Assembly (NCBI RefSeq): GCF_000764305.2 | Contig: NW_025935155.1 | Location: 231,960 to 295,959 of the forward strand | Source: Hyalella azteca | Lineage: Eukaryota > Arthropoda > Malacostraca > Amphipoda > Hyalellidae | Direction: 5' to 3' | DNA: 64,000 nt | In this document: positions 24,501-35,800 of the stretch, one piece after another | Layout of the letters: the number at the start of each line of letters is the position of its first letter | How positions within the stretch are numbered: the first letter of the stretch is position 1 | Program-made: the position numbers and the translations under genes | Notes under the pieces: generated by a model | Seen by the model: only the letters and a program-made list of their open reading frames with translations | What the model was told of the DNA's origin: nothing | Database searches by the model: none

Positions 24501-27500
24501 ATATACTTGACAGGCGGCGCGTGAAAAGCTTGAAGCGGGAGCTGGCCGTGAAGTACACCGCCAACCCTCACACCACCACGGGTGAGTTGTCGCTTACGCT
24601 TTATGTGGCGAATATTACCTGATTCTGGGTATCAAGTTTCAAAGAGGTCTAAATATTTTAATGACTGGGCTGACCAGGGAATGACTTTTTTCATGTTGGA
24701 CATCGGAGTCTTGCATTATATGGGCTGCATAATGAAAGGGTACAATCAAGAATCACTGAATAAAGAAGATTTTGGCTGCCCGGAGCTCGTCATTGAATTA
24801 CTAATTTTTCTTCACAGTTACTAGACGTTTTCATTTGACGTTATATGTTGATTGTCACGTAATTCGAAGGAATGGCGGCTTTTTTTGCCTTACGCTTGTA
24901 TTTTTGTGAGAAAGATTGTGAATAGTTATTGCTTTTCTCTTCTAAAAAAGTGATTTCTAGGATGATTTTTTGACAAAATGTCTCGGGCACTGACGTTGTG
25001 GTCCTTATAATGTTCTACGGAACAGTCTATCATCAAATTCATCATTCACTTCGTCTTGAGAAATAAATTCACCCAGAGATGTTTTCTGCATTGCATCGTG
25101 AATTTTCCCTATCAATAAGTTCGTGATTACTAACACTCCAACTTTTGCTTGAAACTCTTGGATTCGCTACATTATTAACCTCGAATTTGCAATGAAGAAA
25201 ACAACCGTGCTGTATCTGTATTTTCTCTCGGTCGTCAACCTGAAGGTAGTTAAACATTTGAAACGTTGTCTAGCTATCAATCGCTAATTCAGCTCTTTGT
25301 TTCTTATCAGCGCTTTACATTCTGATGGTGCTTTTACTCACTGATTTGTTCGCGCCTTATGCTTAGAGCGTCTCTCTTTATCCATGTTAACTTTTAGCCA
25401 GCTTCTGATCAATTATCCTCAATTTTTTACGTATGATTACCTTAACACCGTCCATAACTGTGTTTTCTACGCGTGGCTCACTAACGCCGCACAGACCGCC
25501 CACCCAAGCTGTCCCGGGAGCCGTCACTGAAGGTGCCGCCGGCTCCATCCCCTCCAGACGCCGCCGCCAAGGCTCGAGCGCAGCGCCTCTCCCTTAAGGG
25601 TGGGCCAGACCGGCCAGAAGCTGTCCATAACAGCAGGATGAGCGGTCTGCGCTCCTTGTCTCTCTCGCTTTGCTTATCGCTTTTATTGTATTAATATGGT
25701 ATTTAATTTTGCATTTATAACAAGACTTCTTCGTTCAAGAATTCAGATTAATATTTAGCGTCCAGGCAAATGACGTTGAAAACGACGTTAATTACGAATA
25801 GGTTTAGTTAGAATCGTTCAATCGACGTTAATTCCACGTCAAAGGCACGATAGGCTGCAATACGCCTGATCATCTGTAGTTCAAAACTCAAAAGTCGACA
25901 ATAAACAAAAATTGCACGAGTTGAAGTGGTTGGAAAATCAATAAAAGCTAAACTCAATATTTCAATTTCATTTCGTCTCTGTTCAGAATGCCTAATGAGG
26001 ATTTTCATACTAATTCATTGCGTTACTAAACGTCCAGGGTTTAAATTCAGCTTCACTTCTCTGCTCACTCTTTTTCTTTGTGCAATACCTGGACATAACA
26101 GAATCAGATAGAGAACTCATTTTGCCGTTGCACTCTTCTTTCATTGCCTAAATTTGGCTACGAGCCTCTTAGCACCTTCACTTATGACTGTCAATTCTTT
26201 GAACATTTTTCTTGTTTTTATCAAGTAGCATTCTTCTTGTTCAGGATTAATTCACTTTGGAATTTTCTTAATTCGCTCCTCGATTTTTCCATTTTTCCTT
26301 TCGCTGCTCATTTCATGTTTCTACCTTATTTCATTTATCACATTTATGGCATGTGTTTTCATGCTTTCTTTATTTTTATGGAATGTAACGCATGATTGAC
26401 GATAACTTGGTAATTTATTGACAGGTTTTCGAAAGTGGCTGTTGAGTTTGATGATTTAATAACGCGCAGATCTTCGTTTCTACCTTTTTGGCTCAATTTA
26501 TTTCATTGCATGCTGTCCGTTTTTGTCTTTTAGCTTATTTGAGTAAACATGAGGTGAATTATTCGGGATCATTACAGATGAAAACCATGACGATTTTTAT
26601 GCTCATTTATTCGCAGGTCTGTGTTCGCCGATGTTCTTTCTTTAATAAGTTATTTTATTCATGCAGATCAACACCACTTCGACAACCCAGTCTACGCTTA
26701 CCAACCTGTGAGCAAGTCACAACCTAACTTAGCCGACAACAACGGACAGGCTGGTGGTAGTGGTGGTGGTGCTGGTGGTAGTGGTGCTAATGGTGCTCTC
26801 AACACCATCCATAACAACCTCCATCACAACCACAACAAGGACACCAACAATCGGCATTGGGATAAACTTGGAAGCTTCACCTTCGATGACGACGCATCTT
26901 GTAGTGTCGGTGCGTGTCTGAAAATTTGCTATTGATGCACTAAAAAAGTGGACCAGACTTAGCTTTTGTGATGCAAAGCTGGGTGAAAGCAGTTGTAACA
27001 TTGATCGCGTTTTAGAAAAATCGCGTCATGTTGTGACTTATAGCCATAATGTAGGGTACGATAAACTAGTTTTATGTTCGACCAGTGAGTAATTCATATT
27101 TTGATGAAGATTTTTTGAAGCTATTCTTAACTGTTTATATTCGTGCAGTATTAATTCCTTACTATCATGAAGTCAACTTTTAATAGAAAACGGTTCCTTC
27201 TATTTTAACACGTTGACTACGTATTGGTACATATGCGTACCACGAAATGTATTTCTCCAGGTGGTAGTGGTACATAATTCAGGTTGCATAAAATCGGCCA
27301 AATCCGAAAACAAAAAAAGCCAAAAAGGCCGACAATCCAATGTATACCTACTAGTTTATTTGTAGGTTCCGCTATAAAATTCCATTTATTTTCTTTTTTC
27401 AGTATTTAAAATTTAATCAGGAAATACCCCTATCATAAATTTTAGCCGGCCAACGCAATTGAGAAAAACTAAATCACAGAATTTGTCCGGAAAAAATGAC

Positions 27501-30500
27501 TGTCTGGCAACCCTGCTTAAAAAAAGTACAAAAAATGAAATAATAATACAAGATGAAGCAATCGTAGTCAACGTGTTAAGAACGAGTTACGAGACATCAC
27601 TAACCGGTTGGAACACCGGAACAAAACAAAATATCTTAATGCTTATGACTCCAACAATCCGTTATTCTCGTCGTTAATGTGATGTACTCCACAGGCGCAT
27701 GTATAGCGCCTCAGCCCATCCATGTCACTGTCATCGCTAATGTGATGTGCTCCACAGGCGCCGGTGCAGGGCCGCAACACTACGACGTGCCAGGGAGCAG
27801 CACAAGCAGGAAGGCATGGGAGGCCGACTCCACGAACCCAAATCTCTACCACAGCATCGACAACCTCAAAGACAACCGCCTCGTTGACCACGTCTATGAT
27901 GAGATCAAGCAGAAGTCTCCGCCTCAGCAAGGAGACCCTGGTTAGACTTTGCCGAATAATTTTTTTTTGCTGGCGTCTTGCGTTGACTTTTCAATTTATG
28001 GCCAAAATTTTTCGTGCAATAAGTGGCTTTTTCTTCATAAGCTATCGTTTAGTCAAATTTTTAGGTTATTATTTTAATATCGTACGAGTAACGCTAGATA
28101 AATAAATAAATAGATAAATAACGAATCCGTTTCAAGATAGTTCCGAGGTGTAACAAATTGTCTCACGTCTCTTGCTCCCGATGATGCAGGCAAGTACAGT
28201 ACCTCTACTGATTGCTTATGCTTCATGTTCTTAGTGTCCAAATATATTCTCTCAAACAAGGAGGAGATTTGATAGAATATGTATGCCTGCTTTTATTTAG
28301 CCTTGGTTCAAGATACATTTCACTTGCATCATTTTTATAATTTTCGTACCTTTTTTGTTGACTTTCCGGATCTCAAAATAGTGATTTATGATGATGTCAG
28401 TATCATCGATTAATAATATCATTCATTTATGCACGCTTCAATGGTGATCACATTTTTCTTTATGTTTGAGAAATAAGTCGTAAACCTTCATTTCGTGCTT
28501 GAAATATTTCGAACGAGAGAAAACACTTAAAAACAATGCCGAAAATTTTTATTGAAATCATGCGACAATTTATATGTTTTGCTCTGAAAGTTAGTGATGA
28601 AAAAATCACGTATAACACATTGGTCTCAATTTATTCCTTGATGAAGTATCCGCGATGGAAATTTGCAATTGCGAATTTGTGAATTGAATGGACAGACATT
28701 GCAGTTATGGTGTTGCAAGTTCGCTTCACATCATTTACTCAAATTTCAATCAGGTGGCTAATTGATAGAAAAAATTAACGATCAAAATATTTAATTCATT
28801 CATTTTTAACGATAAATTTTGCACGATCATATTAGGCTCGCTCTATACGGATGTAAAGTATGAATTGTAAGCACTGTTGCGCGCTTCAGGGTTGTTTGTT
28901 CTCGAGGTTTAGTTCTCGAGGTTTGAAGAAACTTCGTAGTGATAATCATGCAGCTTAGCGATGCAGTGTTGACAACATCCGACTTATTTTATATCGATTG
29001 CTTTCTTTTTCATTTGTGTATTTTGATGAGTTTCCCATTCTGATTTTCATTCAACTTCACCTGAATTGATTAGTTCATGATCTCTCAATCTTGAAAAAAT
29101 TATGCATCTAATAAGTGTTTGGCAATGGATGTTCCCCTTAAAACACGACTGCTGCTCCTGTCTTGCATCCTATAGAATACTAAAACTATGACCTTTGAAT
29201 GATTATCAAAGTGTTGTGCCGCCCCTGCATTCAATAGGTTTTTTAACGATAAATGTCCAGTTTGTTGATATAGTCATGAATGCTCGAGAATGTTTACGGT
29301 GCAGGTGGATTGCTATAATCAAGTGTAAGATTGTTGACGATTTTTACATATTTTGTTGATTTTTGTGAAAAAAAATTTTTGTAAAAAATCTACTCCTGAA
29401 TACCCAGATTTTTCGATTAGATGCTGACATTAAAGAACGTCCTAGAAGTACGATTTTAGTATGAATAACAGTACTAACGATGCTCCGTCCTTTTCTGCTC
29501 GATACCGGGACTACATTCCCTTTCCTTCCTCTCTCTCTACACCACTTCCCCTCTCTTTACACCACTTCCTCTTCTTTCCACACCGCATTCCCTTCTGTCC
29601 ACACCATAATTCCTTTATATCCCTCCACACCATCCCTTTCCTAACAAATCCCTTATCTATTATATCCATTACCAAACCATTTATTTTCTTCAAATACAAA
29701 CCCTTCTTTCTCTAAACCATTACATTCAAAGCATCATCCTTTCTTTCCTAACGCCGTCTCTTCATCATCAATATCCTTATTTCCGCCCCCATCCCTTCTT
29801 TCCGCGCCATCCCTTCTTTCCATATTAACACCTCTCCATTACACAACTTGTCTCCTCTTCAAGACGGCTCTCATCATTTTTAAGTCAGTCTTTCTATTCC
29901 TTCTATTTCTGCTTTTTGCCGAGTTATTTTGAACTTTGCCTCTCTGCCTCAAACAATCACCGTAAATTGTTTCAGCCACGCAACTAATCTGTTGCTGCTT
30001 CTCGCAAAACTTATCCTCAATGGCTGTCCTTTTGAGTACCTACCCCAGATGTCGGTAGCTCGGTTGGTGGAGATCATCATAATGCTCCTAGACCCTCTAT
30101 AAGTGACCCCACTGGGCTCTGGGAGCAAGGGTAAATCGTCCTCCCTTTGATAATTTCTTTAGCTTCTCAGTTGCTCGACTCGTGACCGAGTTAACGTTAA
30201 CTTGATGCAAAACTTTGCACTTTACAAAAACTGCGCAATTTAAATTGATGATTATCGGTGTTATTAGTAGGAAATTGCATGAGGGAATGCTGGGAAAAGA
30301 TGTATTTATTTCGAAAAGATGTATAGTATTTCGAATGCGAGTTCTTGCGAACCTGTTAATAGTACTACGGCGAGTTCGCCGTGTTTTTCTAGCGTGTCAT
30401 TGTTTTGTAGAACCTTCTTTTATTTTTTGGATCCTAATCCTTGATATCCATCATCTCTTAAGAACAATATCTGTAGATATCCGTGTTGCGTCTCTCCTAA

Positions 30501-32575
30501 GAGATTTCCCTCTCGTATTTCAGTAACATATTCGATTTTTTCGACAATGTGTTATATCGTCTTGCTTGCTTTTTCGAAGATGCTTCGCCATCTCTTGCCG
30601 TTTTTATCTTTGCTGTTACAGTGCACATTTTTCCTTCATTTTATCGTGCATTCTGATGTTGAAACCACAAGCTGCTTGATGTTTCTGTTACAAATGGTAT
30701 GCACCTGAGAGTGCGTTTCAGGATGGCAACCTCCAGGCGCATTAAAACGGAACCAAGAAATAACACTTGCATGTTAGTTGCTTGGATATAAATAGTTTTC
30801 TTTGACACCGATCTCCTGCTCTTAAATTAGCATAGTTGACTTCAAAACTGGCACATATGTCCGTCCTAGCGTGACCGAATGTGCGCTATTCTGGTGCGCA
30901 CTCCTGCCTGATGCTATTCTGAAAATCTTTCGCAATTGTCATCTTTGAAATTTATTAACGCCATGAAGAACCTCCACAGCTGTGGATATTCTTTGACAAG
31001 GTTAAGTTTTGTGTCATGTACGATTAAAAAATCCAGTTTGATTCGTATTACCCTCAAGTCAGATCAACTTCATGATGATTTTCATCACTAGGTAGTATTG
31101 CTATTATCATTGGGACTAGTACGAGAATCATAGATGATAAGTAAAATAAATGTTATTCCAAAGTAAAGTCAGCACTGATAATATGACTTATTGTGGTCAT
31201 GAGGTAGAATTGTTTTGGGTGTGCAAATTTTAATATATACAAGTAAAACCTTATTTTTACTCTCTTTTTCAACGGTAATAAAAAATGTGGCGTTTTTAAA
31301 ACTATGCATTATCTCCTTATGTTTGCGCTTGGAGACATGGCTCTATCATCCCTTGAGTAACTTTGTAGCAGAAAGTAACTGACGAGTCAAACGACACTTG
31401 CTTCTGTGTCACGAGAAGTAATTTTGATCACGAATCACCTTAGAATGCCTCTATACGATTTCGTTAACACAATTTAATTATATTATCATTACAATCCCGA
31501 GATGGTTTGAGCTGGTGTTCTAAATCTTTCACACGGGGTGCTCAAAACCTTCGTCATGTTGCTATTTGCTCCTGGTTACGTCAGCTCCCGCTTCTATTTG
31601 GTAACCTTATCGAGCTGCTGGCTGTGTCTGCCAATATATTGTTTATTTACTCCCCGTAATCCCGCTGTACCCGCACTGCACTCTCCTCGTCTCCCTGTTG
31701 CAGGTGGAGAGTACGACCGACTGACCTACTCCCGTCCTGCGGTCACGGTGACCCCACACTACTACAGGATGCCCACCACCCTCCCCCCTGCCCACACCAT
31801 CCTACCCAGCACCACCCTGACTTCGTCGCCACAACCACGGCATCTTCCAACCATACCCACCACCATCACCCCCACAGTTCCGCTTCCAACCACCATCTGC
31901 ACCACCAACACCACTACAACACCCTTCAATACAATCCCTCAACTACCGTTTCTAACCTCGTCAACCATCACGCCTCATCAACTAACTACCTCAACCAGTC
32001 ATCCGAGTGCCTCAACCGATCCATCACTCACCTCAACCAACTTAGTGGGGAGCACCTCCCACAAGACTACGACCACATTCTCTCAACCGCAACCAACAAC
32101 CAGCACCACCATTTCCACCATCACCAGCTCAAACAACTCAACAATGTCTCCGGAGGCTCGCACATCTCGCACTCCCTCCACTGATTCCAATAGCGAGAAT
32201 GATGTCACTCCTCCGCCACTTCCAGGAGGTCACCCTTTGGGCAAAAATTTCAGCAGCAGCGTCAACAAACCTAAAATTTCTAGCGTGAAAGTTTCAAATC
32301 TGCAACCGGAGGCCAGTGAAGATGTTTACTCAACTCCAAGGCTAAACAACTTAGATGTGAGCCTTGAAAATGACCAAAGCCTGATGCCCGATACTTTCAA
32401 TAACTTGGCGAGCAACAACTTTCCTTCAACTAATCCCTTCCGACAAATGGGACAGGATCGTGGTTTACCGGAGGACAACGAAGACGATGATCGGACACTT
32501 CTGTCGGCTGCTGCTGACGCTGATGACAGTGCGAGTGATACTGAAGCTGACACCATGAAAATTGAAGGTGTCTAG
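11560..32575 (+). CDS. drpr: Draper/CED-1/MEGF10-type engulfment receptor, complete, 20 exons
   Basis: Single-pass receptor that lets phagocytes and glia recognise and engulf dying cells and debris. Exons: 11560-12530, 14056-14182, 14623-14791, 17361-17515, 18015-18227, 18587-18724, 19252-19463, 19653-19820, 20261-20533, 20694-20821, 21067-21273, 22061-22216, 22775-22951, 23506-23616, 23819-23969, 24514-24581, 25495-25599, 26667-26909, 27758-27940, 31704-32575. All joins are GT-AG and in phase; the total of 4,827 nt is exactly 1,609 codons including the stop, good evidence that no exon is missing. Order: N-terminal extension (1-294), signal peptide (about 295-312), EMI domain, 16 EGF-type repeats, transmembrane helix (about 1096-1118), NPVY (1183-1186), ITAM (Tyr1288 and Tyr1304), long low-complexity C-terminus. 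In Draper the NPxY motif binds Ced-6 and the ITAM binds Shark kinase after Src phosphorylation. Odd points: the long N-terminal extension and several optional splice choices, listed as findings. Confidence 0.93.
14056..14791 (+). CDS. drpr: drpr exons 2-3: EMI domain and first short EGF
   Basis: Exons 14056-14182 and 14623-14791. They encode the EMI module: RTYVFC, then PPKCSKYKMNYKTAY, then TVDVCCSGY, all hallmark spacings of EMI in Draper, CED-1 and MEGF10. A short, six-cysteine EGF-like unit follows (CKAICSQDCIHG to GPSCN). In the family the EMI domain contributes to ligand binding. The phase 0 join puts TQ before SQTK. Exon 3 ends in phase 1 at GTAAGC. Confidence 0.93.
16955..16963 (+). 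CDS. drpr: Candidate 9-nt drpr microexon
   Basis: Nine bases (GAATGAGAG) between a strong 3' splice site (a long pyrimidine tract ending GGTAG) and a perfect donor (GTGAGT). It sits in the 2.6-kb intron between exons 3 and 4 and keeps the frame. Inclusion would replace one Thr by Arg-Met-Arg-Ala between the first and second EGF repeats. No transcript evidence is available; this rests on splice signals and phase only. Confidence 0.35.
17361..23616 (+). CDS. drpr: drpr exons 4-14: fifteen atypical EGF repeats
   Basis: Eleven exons encode 15 consecutive repeats of about 43 residues, each with eight cysteines in the pattern CPxGxxGxxC, CxC, NGxxC, GxCxCxxGWxGxxC. Splice phases vary (0, 1, 2), so repeats do not match exons one to one. 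Repeats 11 and 13 have irregular loops (ACVGPNVEGC; CPTCSHGNGTC). With the short repeat in exon 3 the total is 16, close to Drosophila Draper and MEGF10. The ectodomain binds phosphatidylserine-type and protein ligands in the family. Exon 22061-22216 (156 nt, phase 1 on both sides) could be skipped in frame. Confidence 0.95.
18283..18312 (-). repeat. Short SINE tail fragment in drpr intron 5
   Basis: About 30 bases resemble, in antisense, the hairpin part of the SINE at 56528-56785 (TAGGCC..GGCCTGT.GCCGATTCTTA). It starts about 55 bases after the donor of exon 5. The match is short and diverged, but it is the third occurrence of the motif in the window. Confidence 0.5.
19046..19146 (+). repeat. 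Interspersed repeat with hammerhead-like core (copy in drpr intron)
   Basis: Matches the right arm of the inverted repeat at 44050-44152 over roughly 100 bases. The core is CTGATGA (19068-19074), a possible stem GGAG/TTCC, then GAAAC from 19089. That order is the conserved core of hammerhead ribozymes, which are known at the ends of Penelope-like retroelements. An extra T follows CTGATGA, so catalytic competence is doubtful. It lies in the intron before exon 7, about 105 bases from the acceptor. Confidence 0.5.
21806..22036 (+). repeat. Minisatellite, eight copies of 28 bp, next to a drpr acceptor
   Basis: Eight copies of a 28-base unit (TTATGGTACTGACACTG...) plus a partial ninth, ending about 25 bases before the 3' splice site of drpr exon 12 at 22059-22060. 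Most units contain TACTGAC, a good match to the metazoan branch-point consensus. Between the last TACTGAC (22008-22014) and the acceptor there is no other AG. The acceptor itself has a poor pyrimidine tract. Confidence 0.95.
23819..23969 (+). CDS. drpr: drpr exon 15: juxtamembrane stalk and transmembrane helix
   Basis: After the last EGF cysteine (DHCDQPM) comes a short Pro/Ser stalk (LEPLPPSPRHSS), then a hydrophobic helix of about 22 residues (GIIMGLVFLIVLTVIVSLVL). YYRRRVKSLKRE, encoded across the next junction, is the positive stop-transfer sequence expected on the cytoplasmic side. This fixes a type I topology. Confidence 0.95.
24514..26909 (+). CDS. drpr: drpr exons 16-18: proximal cytoplasmic tail with NPVY
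   Basis: Exons 24514-24581, 25495-25599 and 26667-26909, all joined in phase 1 except the first (phase 2). They give a basic juxtamembrane stretch, a Pro/Ala-rich linker, then HHFDNPVYAYQP. NPxY is the docking site for the PTB-domain adaptor Ced-6/GULP in this family. After it comes a Gly/Ser run encoded by GGT repeats and a His/Asn-rich stretch before WDKLGSFTFDDD. The donor of 25495-25599 (GTGGGC) is weaker than the others; reading past it would add residues up to a poor donor near 25642. Confidence 0.88.
27758..27940 (+). CDS. drpr: drpr exon 19: ITAM exon with an alternative in-frame 5' extension
   Basis: Contains YHSI, 12 residues, then YDEI: exactly the ITAM spacing, at residues 1288 and 1304. 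In Draper this motif recruits Shark/Syk-type kinase. Upstream HYDVP is another possible tyrosine site. The acceptor CTCCACAG at 27757 is duplicated 63 bases earlier at 27694 within a repeated block (TAATGTGATGT.CTCCACAGG), so the exon may start at 27695 and gain 21 residues in frame. The donor GGTTAGA is weak, and unspliced reading meets TAG at 27943-27945. Confidence 0.9.
28000..31600. other. Last drpr intron, 3.8 kb, no gene seen
   Basis: The sequence between exons 19 and 20 has no recognisable gene. It includes a small direct repeat (TTCTCGAGGTTT twice near 28900-28927), a pyrimidine-rich tract (separate entry) and a stretch near 30048-30085 that weakly resembles the A-box half of a tRNA but has no B box. 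Confidence 0.6.
29512..29870 (+). repeat. Pyrimidine-rich degenerate repeat
   Basis: Some 350 bases made mostly of CCCTTT/CTTCC and CACACCA(C/T) blocks in irregular tandem order, inside the last drpr intron. It gives a meaningless plus-strand frame (29461-29715). Long C/T tracts may act as splice-regulator binding sites (PTB-type) or simply be low-complexity sequence. Confidence 0.7.
31704..32575 (+). CDS. drpr: drpr exon 20: C-terminal tail, stop
   Basis: Acceptor TTGCAG at 31703. It starts GGEYDRLTYSRP then PHYYRM, the conserved block that follows the ITAM in Draper and MEGF10 tails, which confirms the join across a 3.8-kb intron. Then come about 130 residues very rich in Thr, Pro and Ser (from ACC-type repeats) and a more complex acidic C-terminus (DVYSTPRLNN, STNPFRQ, ending ADTMKIEGV). 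The stop is at 32573-32575. A second frame is also open through the Thr-rich part to TGA 32182-32184 (see findings), so one or two indels relative to the true gene cannot be excluded. Confidence 0.82.
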
Positions 32576-32852
32576 AGAAAGAATTAAATGGCACACATCT
32601 ACGTTGTATGTGAACCTTTTAAACTTTAGTGGATATTAGTGTCTGGCATTCACCGTTATCATTATTTGGATGTGGTGATGCACTTCTTGACGGCCTGATT
32701 CTGAAGATCGGTCTTTTTAACAAAGTATTATATCATAACTTGACTCTTATGCGTCATCACTTGGACCTGATCGAGTGGAAATACGCTTATGCCAAATTTC
32801 TTCTCAAGAACATTTTACAGCTTAGCGCTGCTGTGTATATTATCTAGGAATG

Positions 32853-32858
32853 AATAAA
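32853..32858 (+). terminator. Canonical poly(A) signal AATAAA, proximal for drpr
   Basis: First perfect AATAAA after the drpr stop, about 280 bases downstream and followed by GT-rich sequence (TGTGTAGTATGGGG). A plausible proximal 3' end. A second candidate at 39402 would give a far longer 3' UTR. Confidence 0.5.
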
Positions 32859-35800
32859 AACTGTGTAGTATGGGGAGCGGCAATAACTTGCGTTTTCTGA
32901 CGGTTCTTGTTCTGTGAAGCCATCGTTCTTGGCCGAACGATGAGACCGTCTATTACTGAACACTAATTGTGGTAAGAAGTTGATTTCACCTCTAAATGCG
33001 ATGTGTCTTCAACCAGCCGCGAACTTCAATGTTTTAAGATTTTCCGTTTCTATACTCGAAAACTAACATGTAATGATGGTTTTTAATCGTGACTGATCAA
33101 TCTTGTTGCTGCATTAAACGATTTAGGCATACCTAGATGGCTCAGGTCCATGTCAATCATTTTAGGTTTTATACCATCGCCATCATTGGTAGCTCTCCTC
33201 GTGTACAGCAAATTTTAGAGCAAACTTTCCACTGTCAACTGATTACTCTGCTAATTCAGCTAGCGGTGTTCAAATAATCCCTTCAGTGTTGGTTCTTGAG
33301 CCACGATTGAAATATAGCTGTGCCATCCCTCACTTCAAAGTAACCTCGAGTGTGGATGCGCTAACTATCCCATACAGCTTAGTCGTACGTCGTAGGGGGC
33401 ATAGATCACTCGCAGAATGTGGATGTATTGTCGAGTAGTTACTCTTTGTTATTTGGTCTAAGCTATGTCATGAGTTTTAGGGTAAAACTATCCGTCTTTT
33501 AGATCAGGTGAGGAAGTGAAGGCCTTTTTTAACAGCACCGAGTGGACCAGAACTCCTCCTACGCCCCGTAATGCTACTCTTACTCATTACGGTCTCCTTG
33601 TTCGTCGTTGTTAGCTCACCCTCCTGTCACACGCATCCGTCGCGTATCTTCTGCGCTCGGATATCAACTTGATTCTTCGCACGTATTTTAGATAGCGACC
33701 TCCTCATCACGTCAGTTTTAAATATAGACCTACGTACTCTGAACCAGTTTTAAACGCCAGTTTTCTTTCGACGTAGTTATTAAATCAAAGTAAACTCGAA
33801 TATGATGGATTCGAAAGGATTGTCATTGATATTTCAGCAGCCCACAACGTTCCTTCCGGAAACTTAGTTCGAGGTTCGGACTCTGCGCTGAAGTTTCGAC
33901 AGTGCTGTATGCTAAATTTAAAGTTAGAATGTACAAATAGTGAGCGTTGAAAATTTTTTGAATAAATTTTAAAGCTTGACTTCGTTTCCGACCTGTTCAA
34001 GTGTGACTGGCTGTGCAATTTCACATTTTTTCCTTAAAATAAAGTTTCTCTTGTCGTTAGAAATTCGTTCGAACGCCTTATTTTTTCGAGATATACACAT
34101 ATTACCCATGTGTACAGCGCTGCATTATTCATTACCGTATTTTTCATGTATTATATTCATGTGAGAAGATAACATGATATTTTATTACATTGAATTTCGC
34201 GCGGGTCCGCTTTTTAATTTTTTAACTATTGCTTCACTGTGGATAAGCCCCGACATTCCATAACGATTACTTTTATGTTCGAAGTAACGGTTTTGCTGGT
34301 TTATCCTACGTGTTATTAAGACAACCTTAAAATATGGCACTGAATTTTCATCAATGAATTGATATCTACTTTATGATAGCATATTAATTGCTGAACTTTT
34401 TATTACCTTATCAGTATACTTAACCAGCGATCTTTAGTCTTACAAGTCTCCACGAAATCTTCATTCCTGCACAAAATTCCTTTTGTTTGTGATACGCTTC
34501 AGTCTTTCATTCTAAACACCGCGAGTTAAATCTTAGTAGTTAGCGTTGTTTTATTTTATTATTATGTTCTGTAATTATGTTCAATTGTGATGAAATTATT
34601 TTACTCTATCTGTACTTCTATATGGAAAGAAACTGTCTGTACTCCTCTTTGATTTTAAATGCTGTTCTCCTGGCCGTGATTGTGGAGAAATATTCTTTTA
34701 AGAACAAGCTTTCATCGTGGACGCGGTAACTTTCTATTTATATTATAGCAGGTTTCCCTTCCTCGTATATGTTCATTTTATCACTATTTTATGATCAGTC
34801 TAATACTTATGTGATCGTTGTTGCCATTAACAATGCCTTTGTAAAGTATTAATATAAGCAAAAAGCTGTTTTTGCGTCGCTCGAACATTTAAAGTTGTCA
34901 AAAGTAGCTCCTCCTTGATTATCGGAACATTTTTCGGGCATTGCGAGTTTTTTTACTTCCATTTGTTTCGATTAAAATGATATAACATGTAGCTTTTCTT
35001 CATTGATGCCCAAATCAGATTCCTCCACTAAAATGTATGCTATACAAATCTTTGTACGGATATTCTAAACTTTAAAATTAGGTTGCTGGATTGTACAGAC
35101 AGGTACAATTGTAAAACTCAATTTTTTCCAATCCATATAATTGAATATTTTCCCTTTAATATTATTTCAGCTGTTTCTTGCAGTCATATATCGCAAAGGA
35201 CAACACCAATGTTGATGAGCTCTGTATACAGAGGGTTTCTTTTATGCTCGTTCTGCTGTTGTTACCGCAATTTTTGTTCCACTTGCTGGACGTGTAAACG
35301 TGAGCAGCCGCAGCGTACCATCATGTATGTTCCACGTATCACCAACTAATTCTTCATAAGAATCGTTAATAGGTGTCATCAGTTCCATTTTATTTGATGC
35401 GATCATAGTTAGCGAATAAGTTGAATAAACTGGTAGAGATTTCTAGTGGCCGCTCCGACCACGCAGTATCGTGTGGCAACAGTTGCAAATCATTGAGAGA
35501 TTATCTTGTGTTGCGCAGTAAACATTATTTTTAATTAATGATACGACCTCATTCATGTCCCGAAAAAAAATCGCAACATCTGGAATTACTACTCATATTA
35601 CTATTGGCATGCGTACCGCTGTTTGGGAGCCACTAAGTTTCAGGAATGCCCGAATGCCTATGTCATGACGCTACGTAACAATGAATTACTATGAAGTGCT
35701 AGTCTGATCCCTAAAAATGAGTTTTTTTAATGTAATCGAGCGAAAGTAAAATTTAATTACTCCTGGGCAGCGTTATAAAAACGTTAGATTTACGTCATCA

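Noticed and set aside
30048..30170. tRNA A-box-like stretch (GTAGCTCGGTTGG)
   Set aside because: No B box and no cloverleaf could be found downstream; at most a decayed SINE head.
32326..32556. 76-codon minus-strand Ser-rich frame
   Set aside because: Antisense shadow of the drpr last exon.
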